Shown one piece after another: positions 21,967 to 34,500 of a stretch of DNA of 64,000 bases. Every line of letters begins with the position of its first letter. Within the stretch, counting starts at the first letter, position 1. Below the pieces are notes generated by a model. That model had not been told where the DNA came from, ran no database searches, and saw nothing but the letters and a program-made list of their open reading frames with translations. Both the position numbers and the translations under genes were made by a program. The DNA comes from Mytilus galloprovincialis (Eukaryota; Mollusca; Bivalvia; Mytilida; Mytilidae), in NCBI RefSeq assembly GCF_965363235.1, contig NC_134844.1, positions 20,442,646-20,506,645 on the forward strand, in the 5' to 3' direction.

Positions 21967-22025
21967 TGTGCTTCAATCAGTCACGCTAATTAATTATGTC
22001 AAACAATTTTACGATTTTAAATCAT
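21967..22025 (-). promoter_or_regulatory. Upstream block 2 of homeobox copy 2
   Basis: 59 bp matching 17756-17814 except one C/T, which here gives ctaattaatta, two overlapping TAAT cores. Confidence 0.6.
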
Positions 22026-22036
22026 TTCATTTGATA

Positions 22037-22150
22037 GAGTTATGCCACCCAAGCTTACATCATTTAATAGGTAGTTATGCCACCCAAGCTAACATCATTT
22101 AATAGATAGTTATGCCACCGTGCTAACACTATTTAATAGGCAGTTATTCC
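22037..22150. repeat. Minisatellite upstream of homeobox copy 2
   Basis: Three units of gttatgccacccaagctaa plus catcatttaatag; the counterpart of 17827-17992. Confidence 0.8.
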
Positions 22151-22365
22151 ATTCAACATATATACAAATAAGCATTCACTAATATAACCAGTCTTTTACT
22201 CTCGTAACATTGAAGTTAGTATTTTTAATTATTTACCGTATCTTTTTCTTTTCAATAAATTAAAAATTAAGAAATGATTATTATCCAGCCTTTAACGTTT
22301 TTTTAAGAAAGGTAACTTCCGAACAGATAAATTTTCATCATTTTCTATTTGACATTATTTGCATC

Positions 22366-22737
22366 GTGTACATGTATCATGAAAATAAGCATCAGCCTGC
22401 TTGGTTGTATATTCAATATGTAAATAATGCAACAGCCTTTCCGACAGAAGAAAATATCCAACACGTATATATATATACAGTTGGCATTCCCAAAGAACAA
22501 ATTAATTCAACAAAGAAGACATTAAAATTCTTATTCACCCCAGCAAAGCACAGTAGTCAGTACATTCCCTGCACAAGAGCAAACTATCCGACAACAACAT
22601 ACTCAAAATTCCTAGACGAAACTACGATTTCTGAAATTGAACATCTGGAGGTATTTGCTACATACTGCATGAGAGTTGATATCGTGATACATCATGATGG
22701 TCCGAGACCACAATTATTTCGTAGTGCATTTCTTTAG
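22366..22737 (+). other. 123-codon open frame, unknown
   Basis: Starts MYMYHENKHQPAW and ends HHDGPRPQLFRSAFL. I recognise no domain, signal peptide or membrane segment. It is long for this AT-rich background but has no supporting splice or homology evidence. It could be chance, a repeat relic or an exon of an unseen gene. Confidence 0.2.
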
Positions 22738-23437
22738 AACATAAATGAAAATTAAAAAAATCCCACCTGCGCTTTCTCAATGAAATTTTTACAGTGTGTT
22801 GTACTACTTTTGGGACAAATTATATCAAAATGATAGAAAACTTCATCGGCTTTAACTCAAAATATGGACAATTTTATGTTTAGGGAGTCTTGGAAATCTT
22901 TTGACAGCTTCCGAAGTGCTAATTTTTAACTCATTTTTCAGCTGGACCAAATCACTACTTTCCTTTAAAATTCGGGACCAAATTTATTTAGTCTAATTTC
23001 AGCCCCCTTCTTGCAATTTGAGGCATTAAACATGGAGAAATAAATTTGTAAGGGGTGTAAAAATTAATGGCAAGTAACCCACGGTCAACACTAGGGACTA
23101 TATTAAGGGACGACAAGTGTGGTCTCGGACCACATGACATTATTTTTACATCAGTTATTGATTGAATAATAACATATTTAGAACTTTTTGTTGACTTTAC
23201 AAGCATAGGTCTGGTTAGCTAGAAGAGGAGGCATATACATGCACATTCGCTTTGTAGATGTATTTTGTGTTGGTCAATGATTTAGTAGAATCAAAATTAT
23301 ATGCCCGGTCATATTAAAAATACATCGTTTGGTAGTTCCTCTGACCATACAGATTAGAAATTTGTATAGAAGCCAATTTATCTTAGTGGTTGAGGGATTG
23401 TCTCGTCACAGATATGGTCTGTTATAGCAGAATGCAT

Positions 23438-23638
23438 GGAGTGTGTAGGTAAAGGTAGAATCTTTAGGTTGCAATTAGTTTGCTTGGTAGCTGAACCGTG
23501 AAGTCCTTATTAGGATAGGTATACCAGTCCTACTGACAATAGATTTATTTGTCGGAAGAGTCTACTATTAAGGACTTGACAACTTCACGATTCAGCTAAC
23601 AAGCTAACCTAAGATATTACCTTTAGCTACACACTAAG
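23438..23638. mobile_element. Foldback element, family D
   Basis: Left arm ggagtgtgtaggtaaaggta, ttagctgaaccgtgaagtcc; right arm ggacttgacaacttcacgat, ctttagctacacactaa. The arms are imperfect inverted repeats of about 70 bp around a short centre. Same family as 41070-41346. Confidence 0.7.
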
Positions 23639-23814
23639 AGGATTTTGCTGCAAGTCATTTTTTTGTAAATGTGGTTTTAGTTATTTAGCTGATGTTCATG
23701 TTGTTCTAAAAGATATCTCAGATTAATCAAATCAACAATTGCACTTACTCCTAAATGTTGCATACTACAGAATCAGCAAATATTTATTTCAAAGTCTGGT
23801 TGGACTCAGCCAGG

Positions 23815-23890
23815 GTTCAAACCTTCAAACTTCCACAATCAACAAGAAAACCAGACCACCTAAGCCAATATTTGGCAAACACTGAAATAT
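23815..23890 (-). mobile_element. tRNA-like SINE head
   Basis: On the minus strand, ttggcttaggtggtctggtt (A-box-like) and aggtttgaaccctggc (B-box-like) lie at tRNA-like spacing. Confidence 0.4.
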
Positions 23891-23899
23891 TAAGAACAG

Positions 23900-26800
23900 G
23901 CTAAGAATAGAATTTCATTATAACAAAAGATTTCATATGAAAGTTCTTCTTGAATACTTCACAGTTTCAGTTTTTCAATCTTTCACGATGTATACCAGTT
24001 TCAATATCTTATTTGCAATTCAAAATAATTTTCACCAGCTTATCAGTATGGAGAAATAAACTGAAACCAACAAGAGAAGAGCTTGTATGACATGAATGTC
24101 CAAAATTGCAGATCAACTAAGGTTTTAAAATGCAAGTCATCACTACACACTTAAGTACATTTTGTACCAAAAAATCTGATTAAAATCTTCAGGCATAATA
24201 ATTTTTTTTTTGACAACTTTAGATTCAAAAGATGAAGGAGGAACACAAGCACAACTTAATGCCATGGCCGAAGAGTGGCTGAGAGTCAGACATACAAATT
24301 ATAGGTTCATAACAAAGAATAAAACCAAAATAATGAAAAACAAACACAGAATGGATGAAATTTAAATTTTAATCAGACCCATGTTTTTATGTTTTCAATT
24401 ATTCAGCAACACATTTGATAATAAAGCCAGTCTGCACATCTACTGGTGTTTGCCATACAATATTCTGTGAAAATGTTGCATAAAAAGAAACAAACACGTG
24501 TCTACATGAAATTATTGAGGTCAAAACAATTTTCTAATGATTTTTTTTTTTTATCATTATGAAGAAACTATCTTTTTACCAACATTTTTGGTGCTGATAA
24601 AATCTCATTTTGTTTTTACAATTGGTAGCCAGGTTTACTGTACACATTTTCACATTTATAACTGAGTAGTACAACCTTTTTTTTTATTTTTTAGAATGAA
24701 CAGATATATAAATATTTCACTTACTCATTTTAAGCATATTTCAAATTGTAATTGGCTATATCAATCTACATTTCATATTCAGTTTACAAAGTTGTCAACA
24801 GAATACCATTGGTATGATCATCAATTAAACTCAAGAAGTGGTGGAAAATAGTTTTTTTTAAGAGTCAAATTTACTATTTATAAGGAACAATTGAAGAAAA
24901 CAGACTGCTTAGAAGTACTGCATATATTATTGAAATGTCCAAAAAATTTCATTTCCTTTCATTTAGAGTCAACATTTCACATAATATTGTAAAATGTCTC
25001 CAAGGATTTTAACAAATGCTGCTAACGTGACTGGCTCACAATCACATTATAATACCCAAGGTTTTTTTTTACTCGCAGCTATGTTCAACCAACACAGAAA
25101 TACATCATGTCAACATAAATCAATATTCAATGTCTGGCTCCATTTAACAAAGCAATTTTGACTAGACAATAAGCACAAGGCATTTTCTTAAAATATCAAC
25201 TGCAATCAAATCAAATCTCATTTTCTTTTCACAGATAAATATTACCCTAGTCAATCTAATAAACACTGCTCAGTAGGCACCAAAACTCAAATTTTCAATA
25301 CAAAATTAAACTACAAAGATGTTGCATCACTGATCACCAATCTGTTGACCAACTATCTTTTGAAGGGAGCAGCTTATTTTTTTTAAGCTACAGCTGCTAA
25401 AATTGAAGTAAAAAAATAAATTGGTAAGTCACAAGGAAAGTCCTTTTGTGCAATTTTTATTTCAACAGCTGACATTTTTAACACCCATCTAAATAAAATA
25501 GACCACTAGAAGACAATTGGTCAATAGATGGATGAACTTTGAAGCAATAAATAGTTCATTGTCATTGTATTGAAATTTTCACAAGAGCCTAACAATCCAT
25601 CATCACCACAATAGAAAATTCTATAATACCTGAAACCAGCATGGCGGCTAATTTGTCATCAATATTTCAACAGGTCTTAAAACCTCTCTTTTCTTACATT
25701 TTTCTTGGGGTCCGTCATTTTAAAATTACGTCAAGTCCCATGAGCATTACATTTATTTGTAATAAAATGCAGTATGATAAATTTCAACATTCTTTGATAA
25801 AATTTAAGATTCACCATATGTTTGTACTGTGAATTCATTAATTTTCCTGGTACCAATTTTCTTGAATTGAAGAAAAATTGTATTTTCGTGGATATTGATT
25901 TTGAGGATTTGCCTATCTGCAAACAAGCCTGGAGCAAATGTATAATTCAGTAACATAGTTTACCTAATACTTATATCAAGAAAATTGGCAACAGAGGTAC
26001 AATCATGAATCCACAGTAGTATATATTCATATTTAAAGAGTCATGTGGCTTAAAAATAAATTAACAAGCACTTACAAATGGTTACCTGAAAAATACAATT
26101 AAATTTGAAAGAAGTCCTTCAAAAATATATACACTGTACAAATAATGTTACAAGATGACAATAATATATATGAACAAGAACATTTATAACAAGTTATCTT
26201 TCATAACAATAAAAACTAGGTGAAGGATTTTGTTATTTTGAAAAACAGGTACATGTACATGTACATAAAATAGTCATAGTAAAATTATTGAAGAATTCTA
26301 GTTACTCTATGATGTCAGTCTCTTGGGTAATCCCTTCCAAAAATTATCATGCTTTTTTCACAATTCTGCAGTAATATATTATTTATTTTCAAACTGACAC
26401 TATTTCAATTAAATTTGAAAAAAAATCTTTACTTGTGTTAATTTGAGAAAATTCTTTTTGTTCACATTTCAATGTAAACATAAGACTAAAAAGACCAATT
26501 TCAATTTTTTTAATTTATTAACTACATTTGTTTGAATTATGGATCTTCTAAACCATTCAAAATCTTTCTTACATTTAAATTAATGGATTTATAAATGGAA
26601 CGACTTGTATGTGACATGAAGTGTGCAAACTATATGAAAACACTACTTCTTTTCTACTTAAATGATTTAGACATAACAAATGTCATACATTTATACAATA
26701 TTTTATTGGTTCTATAGGTGTTAATTCATTTAATTTCTGGTTTTCAGATACTGCATTGTAGTGGGAATTTACACAACCTTGTTATTAAAATCAAATAAAA

Positions 26801-28527
26801 GTGTAGGGAAAATAAATAAAATTTCTTTCTGTATCATTTGTCAAATTATTCTGCTTCAATCACTTCAAAAAATCATTGTAACTTTTTCTCCACTTGCCTT
26901 CATCATCAAAATACATCTCATTCTTAATACAAAATGGCCAGTCTTTAAGAGATTCAAAGTGGGTTTAAATGCCTTCAGTACATAACAATCAATATAAGAT
27001 AAACAAAACAAAACTGGTAATCCTGAATAATAAAACAGTCTTTAAAATCTATCAGACATAATGAAACATTAACATTTATGATTAATTCTAGTGAGAGACT
27101 AGACCCTTCCTCTATAGTAGCTATCATTATACATTTCATTTTTAACTTACCCGAGTGATCAATCATTTATATCAATGTAACAGGTTTGAATTGAAACATT
27201 AGTTTGAATCTAAGAATTATCTTTGTACAGCCTTCAGAATGTCATGGCAAGAATACAAACCACATTATGTTTGTTGGAGTTGAATAATTACAAAAAGGCA
27301 AAACTCCTTCATTTCTACTGTTTTCCAGAAATAATGGGCAAGGTCAACATTTTAATTACTGGAGTAAAAATTCACTCCAAAATGAACAACATGGTTAAAA
27401 AATCTGTTTTAACAAAATTTATTTTTGCTGATTTATAGAACTCAAATTACATGCTGCTGTATGAACAGGATTGTGAAACAACGATACTTGTAAATCTTTC
27501 CTTATTATTTAAAGATAAAAGCACAGTAACTAATATCAATCTTTCATGGTTCTTTTTGAATTGTAGATCTTGAACATGTTTTGTACTTCTATATTAAAGC
27601 ATTGAAACATACCATATCAAAACTAAATGCATTTATCTGATGTTCGATCACACATATACAAAAATATTCCCTTCTTGTATCTTATGACAAAACATTTGAT
27701 TTACAGCTAGTTTTAAAAGCAAATCATGAAGCTTTCAATCAAGCAACAAAATAAAGCAAATTCTTCAAAAAAAACCAAAAACAAACAAATGGTACAGCCA
27801 TAATAATGTATCCCTGGCCCATTTATAAAGTTGTTTTGAACAGTTACCTTGTATATTGATGGAAATATGCTAAGAATACATCTGTTGGCCATGCATAGCA
27901 ACTTTTAGCTGTAAATAGTTTAGTGTTAGTTCTTTCTTTTGCCACAAAAATATGGGTTTTTAAGTTAATTCAGTGTTCAAATATTCCACTTGTTAAGAGC
28001 AGCAGTAAACCAATCCAGTTCAGGTCCAAGGTAATCTGGCATTTGGTAAAATTAACAATTGGTAGAATGGTAGCATGATGCCACTCAATTTCAAAATGAA
28101 AAACCAGCCCTATTTCTTCTTTCTCAAGTAACATAAATTTTTAATTTATTGGCTACAATATCATTGCTACTTCATTTAACAAACGGTAAAATATTTCTCC
28201 ATGAAAGCAATAATTTATTTGTACAGTACTAAATTATATGGTTTTAACAATTTTGAAATACCACACAAATCTTAATTTATTGATAAATCAATTTGCTCTA
28301 ATATTTCTGAGATGCATAAATTTCCTCCTCAACAAGGTTAAAAGCATCCAAAGCTAATGCACTTCATCAGCGTATTATGCATTAATTACTATACATGACC
28401 GGATCTGATGCATACTTTGTCTTCTAAACAAAGATGAATATGGTTTATGTCAAAAGTTTAGACAAAAATAATAAAAATTTGACAAATGACTGACATGAGG
28501 TGATAAAAGTTTGTTCTAATGTCTTTT
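23900..28527 (-). other. Repeat-poor AT-rich stretch downstream of NAP1L1, possibly long 3' UTR
   Basis: 4.6 kb with no open frame above 75 codons of merit and few recognisable repeats, unlike the rest of the window. It follows the NAP1L1 stop directly. A long 3' UTR for at least part of it is an inference. Several minus-strand AATAAA signals exist (for example 28276-28281), so the true end cannot be fixed. Confidence 0.35.
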
Positions 28528-31500
28528 TCATTGTTGTTTGCACTCTTCTGGTTTACCTCCGGCAGTCTGAAAATAGAAATGCAATGAATGTAAACAATTG
28601 CTACACGATATGTATAAGAAAAAAAAATGCATTCAATATAAACAATTGCTACACGAAAGCTGAACGACTTACAACAACTTGAGCACCTGAGATCACTTTT
28701 GTTTATTTTGGTCTTTTATATTGTGTTGCGTCTGGCGTATCAAATTATAATCCTGGTACCTTTGATAACTATTTGGGCTAATTGTGTATTGCTGGTTGTT
28801 TTTATTTTTGGCCATGGTATTGTCAGTCTTGACTTTAATATCATTTACCAAAAACACATTTCTTTTATTATGTCAGAATTCAAACAACCAAAGAATCACT
28901 TTCAAATCAACTTTTTTACACTATTTCAATCATTCATATTTAGAGTATTGTACTTTTTAGGTAATCTAACCATAAAATTTACAATTGTAGAGGAGAGATG
29001 TATATTATGCAATTGACAAATTATGCAGTAAAAAAAAATATCAAAATTTCAGAAATGTGTTCAGTTTATATGTAAGAGTTAATAATAAAGACGGTCTTTT
29101 CAAACCAGGTGGTCATAAACCATGTAAAACATTCTGTGGTTGTAAAAACTTGCTGTCTCTTGGTTCATTGAACACATTGGACAATACAAACAAAACTTAT
29201 ATCAAGTACCTGCCCAGGCATCTAGTATGAAACATTTACAAGTCATGCACAAAGCCAAATGTCACAAAAACAAAACAACTGAACCCTCTCCATTTCAAAT
29301 CATTAACTTTGAAATAAAAGATGCATGTTTCAGTCAACAAAAATATGTAAAATCATGCAGACTTGAAATCATGCTAAAACCAGGAACTTCCTAAAACAAC
29401 TTAACAGAGAACCAATGCTGTACATGTTCTTATAATATGCTGATAACTATAAGTTAAGGTACCCAAATCAAGCACAATCCCTTGAAAGATTCATACACCA
29501 ATCACAAGTAATGTAATTGTAAAATTAAGTACAGTTTTTCAAATATAAATTATTATGCAACTTGAATATCTGAGTATAACATTTCATTAATAAATTTTAT
29601 GGGAATTGCTGAATATGATCTCAAGAATTTGACCACACTGAAATGTTTTTTTTCATGCCTGGGCCTATTAAAGCTGACTATAATGTATGGCTTTTTCTCA
29701 TTGTTGAATGCCGTACGGTAGCCTGTATTTACCTACATCCATTTCATTTGGACTTAAATAGTTATCTCATCGGCAACCATACCACATCTCCTTATTTGGT
29801 TTTAAACTATCAAAGGCAAGAAGATATAGATCTTAAAGCCAATAGTATAACAGTATTGATTGCATTTAATACAATTTTATCCCCAAAAATTACAGTACAT
29901 GCAAAAACAACAGACAAAGCAACAGAGTATAAACACTGACTGACTGAAAAGGATAACACGCTCTTCATCAATACTTAGAAGTTGTGAACAAGCAGAATTC
30001 TCTCAGATTGGAATAAATAAAAGCACAGCTTAAACAGTCATGTTTTGACAAGGGAAACACTTAATATAAACTTCAGCGCCATTAGGTGATGAAATTGTTT
30101 AAAGTTTTATTAGTTTATCATCAGTTGTGGATATGGTAAAGCACTCTACTTAGTTTAAATCATGTAGTCTTTGTGGTGTTATTATTTATCTTGAAGAATA
30201 AAAAATAATGATTATTTACGTTTTTTACCTAAATACATTGAGCAGTAAAGAAGCAATTTTAAAGTAGGAATGCAACTCCAATTATAGAAAGAACTCAATG
30301 ACAAAGTCCTGGTTTATTAGCTTCAAGACACAAACTATCATTAGAATAAAAATACATAGGAGGAGCATAATCATTAAATGCCATAAGGTACTGAAAATTC
30401 CATCATTAAAAAGGTTTTGTGCAGCCCATTCAATAGCTTAGGAGATGCTGATAAAAGGCAGTCACAAATTCACCTTCATCCTCATTATTATTTACCTTCA
30501 TTAATCACTTTAAGAAGGAGAAAAAAATAATACATTAATTGCAAAAGCGTATCCATTGTTCTGGAAACATCAATTCATCAACTTGCTAACTTTCCACTAC
30601 TTAGTAAATATTAACCAATCATTACTCTATGTAAGCTAAAACATCCCAAAAATTCACAAAGATTCTAAACAATATCCTTTTTCCTATAGATATGACATCT
30701 GCAAAAATTAAATAAAGGAAGTCTGCATTACTTGTGAGACATCTTAATTCTGCAGTGACCTTTATGGATTAACAGGCATGCAGACCTATGACAATGTGTT
30801 TCCATGAATTATGTATTGCTCATGTGACTGCTGAATAAATAATGACATAGACCACCAGAATGTAATGCATGTAACATTTTTTTCAAGAGCAGACTTAATA
30901 GTCAAATCTAATTTTAAAATGATTAGAATGACTTTAAACAAGTTGCTTGAGAAAACTCAAAACTCAATAAGAATAGTTTAAGAAAGCAAAATCAAGAAAA
31001 GGGGCCATCAGGGCATTTACAAGAAGTTTTATTTAAAGTAATGGTGCTTACCAAATTTAAGTCAAAAAGACAATCAAATATAACTTTCAAATTAGATTTA
31101 CCTAGTGTTTCTATTGGGATTCTTGAAAAGTTAAAGGCCATCTGATGTTATCTTACTCCTCCTATGGAAATGATGGATCTAGCAATTTCAAACCACAATT
31201 TTTGGAGAGAAAAAAATGTCATCCTTTTGCCTGTTCACAATTTCTTGCATGAAAATAATACAAAACCAACAAAACAATTACCAATTATTTTTATTTTCTT
31301 TTAAGCTGCATCCTAAAAGAAGATACTTATAATATTAACACATTAATAATAAAATAAAAAGTTTTGAGGAATTACAAAAATGGAAAGTTTATTTTTTTTA
31401 TAAATATATATAAAGTTACCCCTTTCAGTCAGACATATAATAAAATATAACTTGAGCTTAAAGATACAAGATGCTGAATGATATTTTGATATATTTTCAT

Positions 31501-34500
31501 GATAATGAATGTTTAAGATCAGTTTTCATAAGTTTTCATAAAACCAATTTACCTATAGGCAAATATATAGTCCTATCTTATTTGCTGAAGTTTCTCACAG
31601 AACCACAAACACATAAATCCTCAAACATTATTTCTTGCCATAACTGTATTTAAACTATCTCAAATAGGAGTGTAGTAGAAGCTGATTAAGGAATAACATC
31701 TGAAACCCCTTAGTAAAACAACCCAACATGTTGAAAAAGAGGAAACCATGTCCAGCTTGCATTATCATGCATCCTTGTTTAGTGAGCTTTAATCAGTCAT
31801 AATGGTAACTTGCAAAAAAAATGTAATTTTCACAATGGACATGTTGACATGACAACACAGTAATTATACACTAAGATTTAATGGTTCAGTGTTTGAAATC
31901 TGGATAAGTATATGATTCAAGATTTAAGATTCATGTTGATGTGATCAGCTTAACTAAATACATTTTGACACCACTCTCAGACTTCTCAAAGCAGCCAGTT
32001 TTTAATGTAGGAAAGTGTCCCTACAGAGAACCAAGAACATTTGCATTATTCTCATGATCCTAATCAATTAAGACACACTGGCTACCTGTGGGACTTGAAC
32101 TCATAACCTCAAGGTTGACAGGAAAGTGATATATTTTTTGAACTATATAGACCACTTGGCCCTTACTAAATACAAGACGGGCTAATTGGCGTACACAAGG
32201 CCCCCAGCATCTGTGGGTATGGCATAAATGTAACTAAATTGAAAAGGTTCCACCTCTTTGGAAGAAACTTTAAAATGGTAAAATGTATCTAAAAGTTCTG
32301 AGAGATCCCATTTCTCACAAATGAAAAGAAAATGGATAATGATGTCTCTCAGACTGTTTAACAAGAAGCAAATGAAACAAATCAAAGTGTATTAGATGCA
32401 CAATCATGTAAAATATTTACCTGAGGATTATAGTCTGGGTCTGCATCCTCATCATATTCACCTTCCTCTTCACCCTGTAAATATACAAACATGTTTATTA
32501 TGGCTTTTTAAGAAAGTTATGTAAGGTGGATACTCTTTTTAAAACTGTCTGACCGACAAAATGTCACAAAAATTTGTTTGGTCGGACAAAACCAAGATTT
32601 TTTGGTTGAATATATAGTAGAAAAGTTCAAATTTTTCTTTCGGTCAGACAAATCCTAAAACAGTTTGACATAGACTGCTTGACAAAAAAAGTTTGAATAT
32701 ATATAATTCTTGAAGAATTCAAATATAAATGAACATATCACATACCCCAGTCACCACTTGAATCCAGAAGTTGTGTTGTAGTGCTTTCCAATTATTACAG
32801 TGAATTAATATATCTGATTTTATTACCTTTATTGTTTCAAAAGTTGTATTTAAAAACAAATATTATCAAACATAAATCTAGATAATTTTATAGCAATAAT
32901 TCATCTTTGCACAGGACTCCTCATAGCCAAAATGGTGAGTCCTTTGACTTGGTTGTATAACACTTTAGTGAGAACAATGAACTTATCAGTAACTCTTACC
33001 TCCTCTTCTTCTTCATCAAACTGAAATAAAAAAATAAAAAGATTTCAGTATCTAGATTTGTTCATTTTTCAAATTTTCCAATCCTAGTTACATATATTAT
33101 TAAATCATTGATTTTGATAATCCTAGGAAATGAACAATTACAATTCAGCTTTTTTCAAAAGCTCCACATAATAATCACTTCTCTCTACCATCGAGTTCTT
33201 GAAAAAATATTAGTCTTTTGAATTTATACTCAATTACAGGTTTAACAAAAACTTCCCATGTTGGTTAAGGCATCCAAAAATAAATCCCTGTGATCTTTCT
33301 ATTATGTTAAGGCCAATAAAAAAAATATGTCTGTTTATCGTTACCCGACCGACCCTTTGCCATTTTGCCCCTGTCGTAAAGTGAAAAATAAATAGAACTT
33401 GTGTCAAAAGCATGTAAGGGTTGCCAATAAATTAAATAAATTGCCTGATACATCCCTATGTTCACAATTGTGTATATGACAGCTGTTTTAAGGAAACTCG
33501 CAAGTCGTGTAATGAAATAAAAACTTTGCAGCCATTTTTTCTCAACCAATAACCAAGGGAAATAATCCAATCATTAAAAATACGAGTAAACTCGGCCCAT
33601 GGACAACTGGGACCACACAACTCAAAATCATGGCGTAAAAAAATAAAATGGAAATACCGACTGACCTACCTACCCTATTTACTTTGATGATGTAACTTTA
33701 AACAGACATATATTTTTTTGGGCCTAATATTCAAGTGTTTTTGTTGCAATAAAAAGTGCATCCTCCTCAACAATTGGGTAATTTTCTTATATTGGATGAA
33801 ACTGATGAGTGAAATAAGAACCTGTTGACCAATACAATTTCATTATTTATTAAGCCAAAAAGAAGGAAAAAATTGATGGAAAAAAAAAAGAGAAAAAGAA
33901 AATAGGAAACGGTTGTTTTTGAAAGCCTGTAGAAATGGACAAGGCTGACAAGACAGGTATTATACAGAACCTAAAAGTTACAACTCATTGTGGCCAAGCT
34001 GCTGAACAAATATGGTCTATTTAAGTGTTGAGGAAATGTGAAATAATTTTATTTCCAAGAAAGTTTAACATATCGTACCAAAAAAATGCACACACTTTAA
34101 AACTCGTCAGTGTCAAGCTACAGACAAAATATGAAGTTCCCTAGAAAAAAAGCTGAAAATATTTGTTGGACAAATAGATACTGGCAGACAGCTGGTCACA
34201 AGACAACAATTGCACACTAGAAAGGTGCATATCATTTAAATTGGAATTCCTCAAATATCACAAAGAAAGCCATGCACACCAAATCAGAGGAAGTGTTGAA
34301 CAACACTTTAAGAAACCCATAGCATGCACCAGCTCAAAAAGCCTTAAATAGCAAAACTTGATCAGCAAATGGAAAGGAAATTGTCTGTCCTATTCAGAAA
34401 CACTCATGCTCTACTTTAAAATATCAAGAGTTTCAGATATTATGGGTGGCTGTGTCAAATAAATCAATGTATGCAAAATAATCACAATCAAAAAGAAGCC

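Larger units (their letters stand above)
28567..32420 (-). other. Last intron of NAP1L1
   Basis: 3.9 kb between the acidic-tail exon and the CKQQ exon. Contains a ~50-bp tandem duplicate at 28576-28660 (gtaaacaattgctacacga), a family A copy (29645-29800) and a tRNA-like repeat (32085-32165). No other gene is seen. Confidence 0.7.

Noticed and set aside
28367..28395. Another hammerhead candidate (minus CTGATGA)
   Set aside because: CTGATGA is followed by no stem II and no GAAA, so the core is absent.
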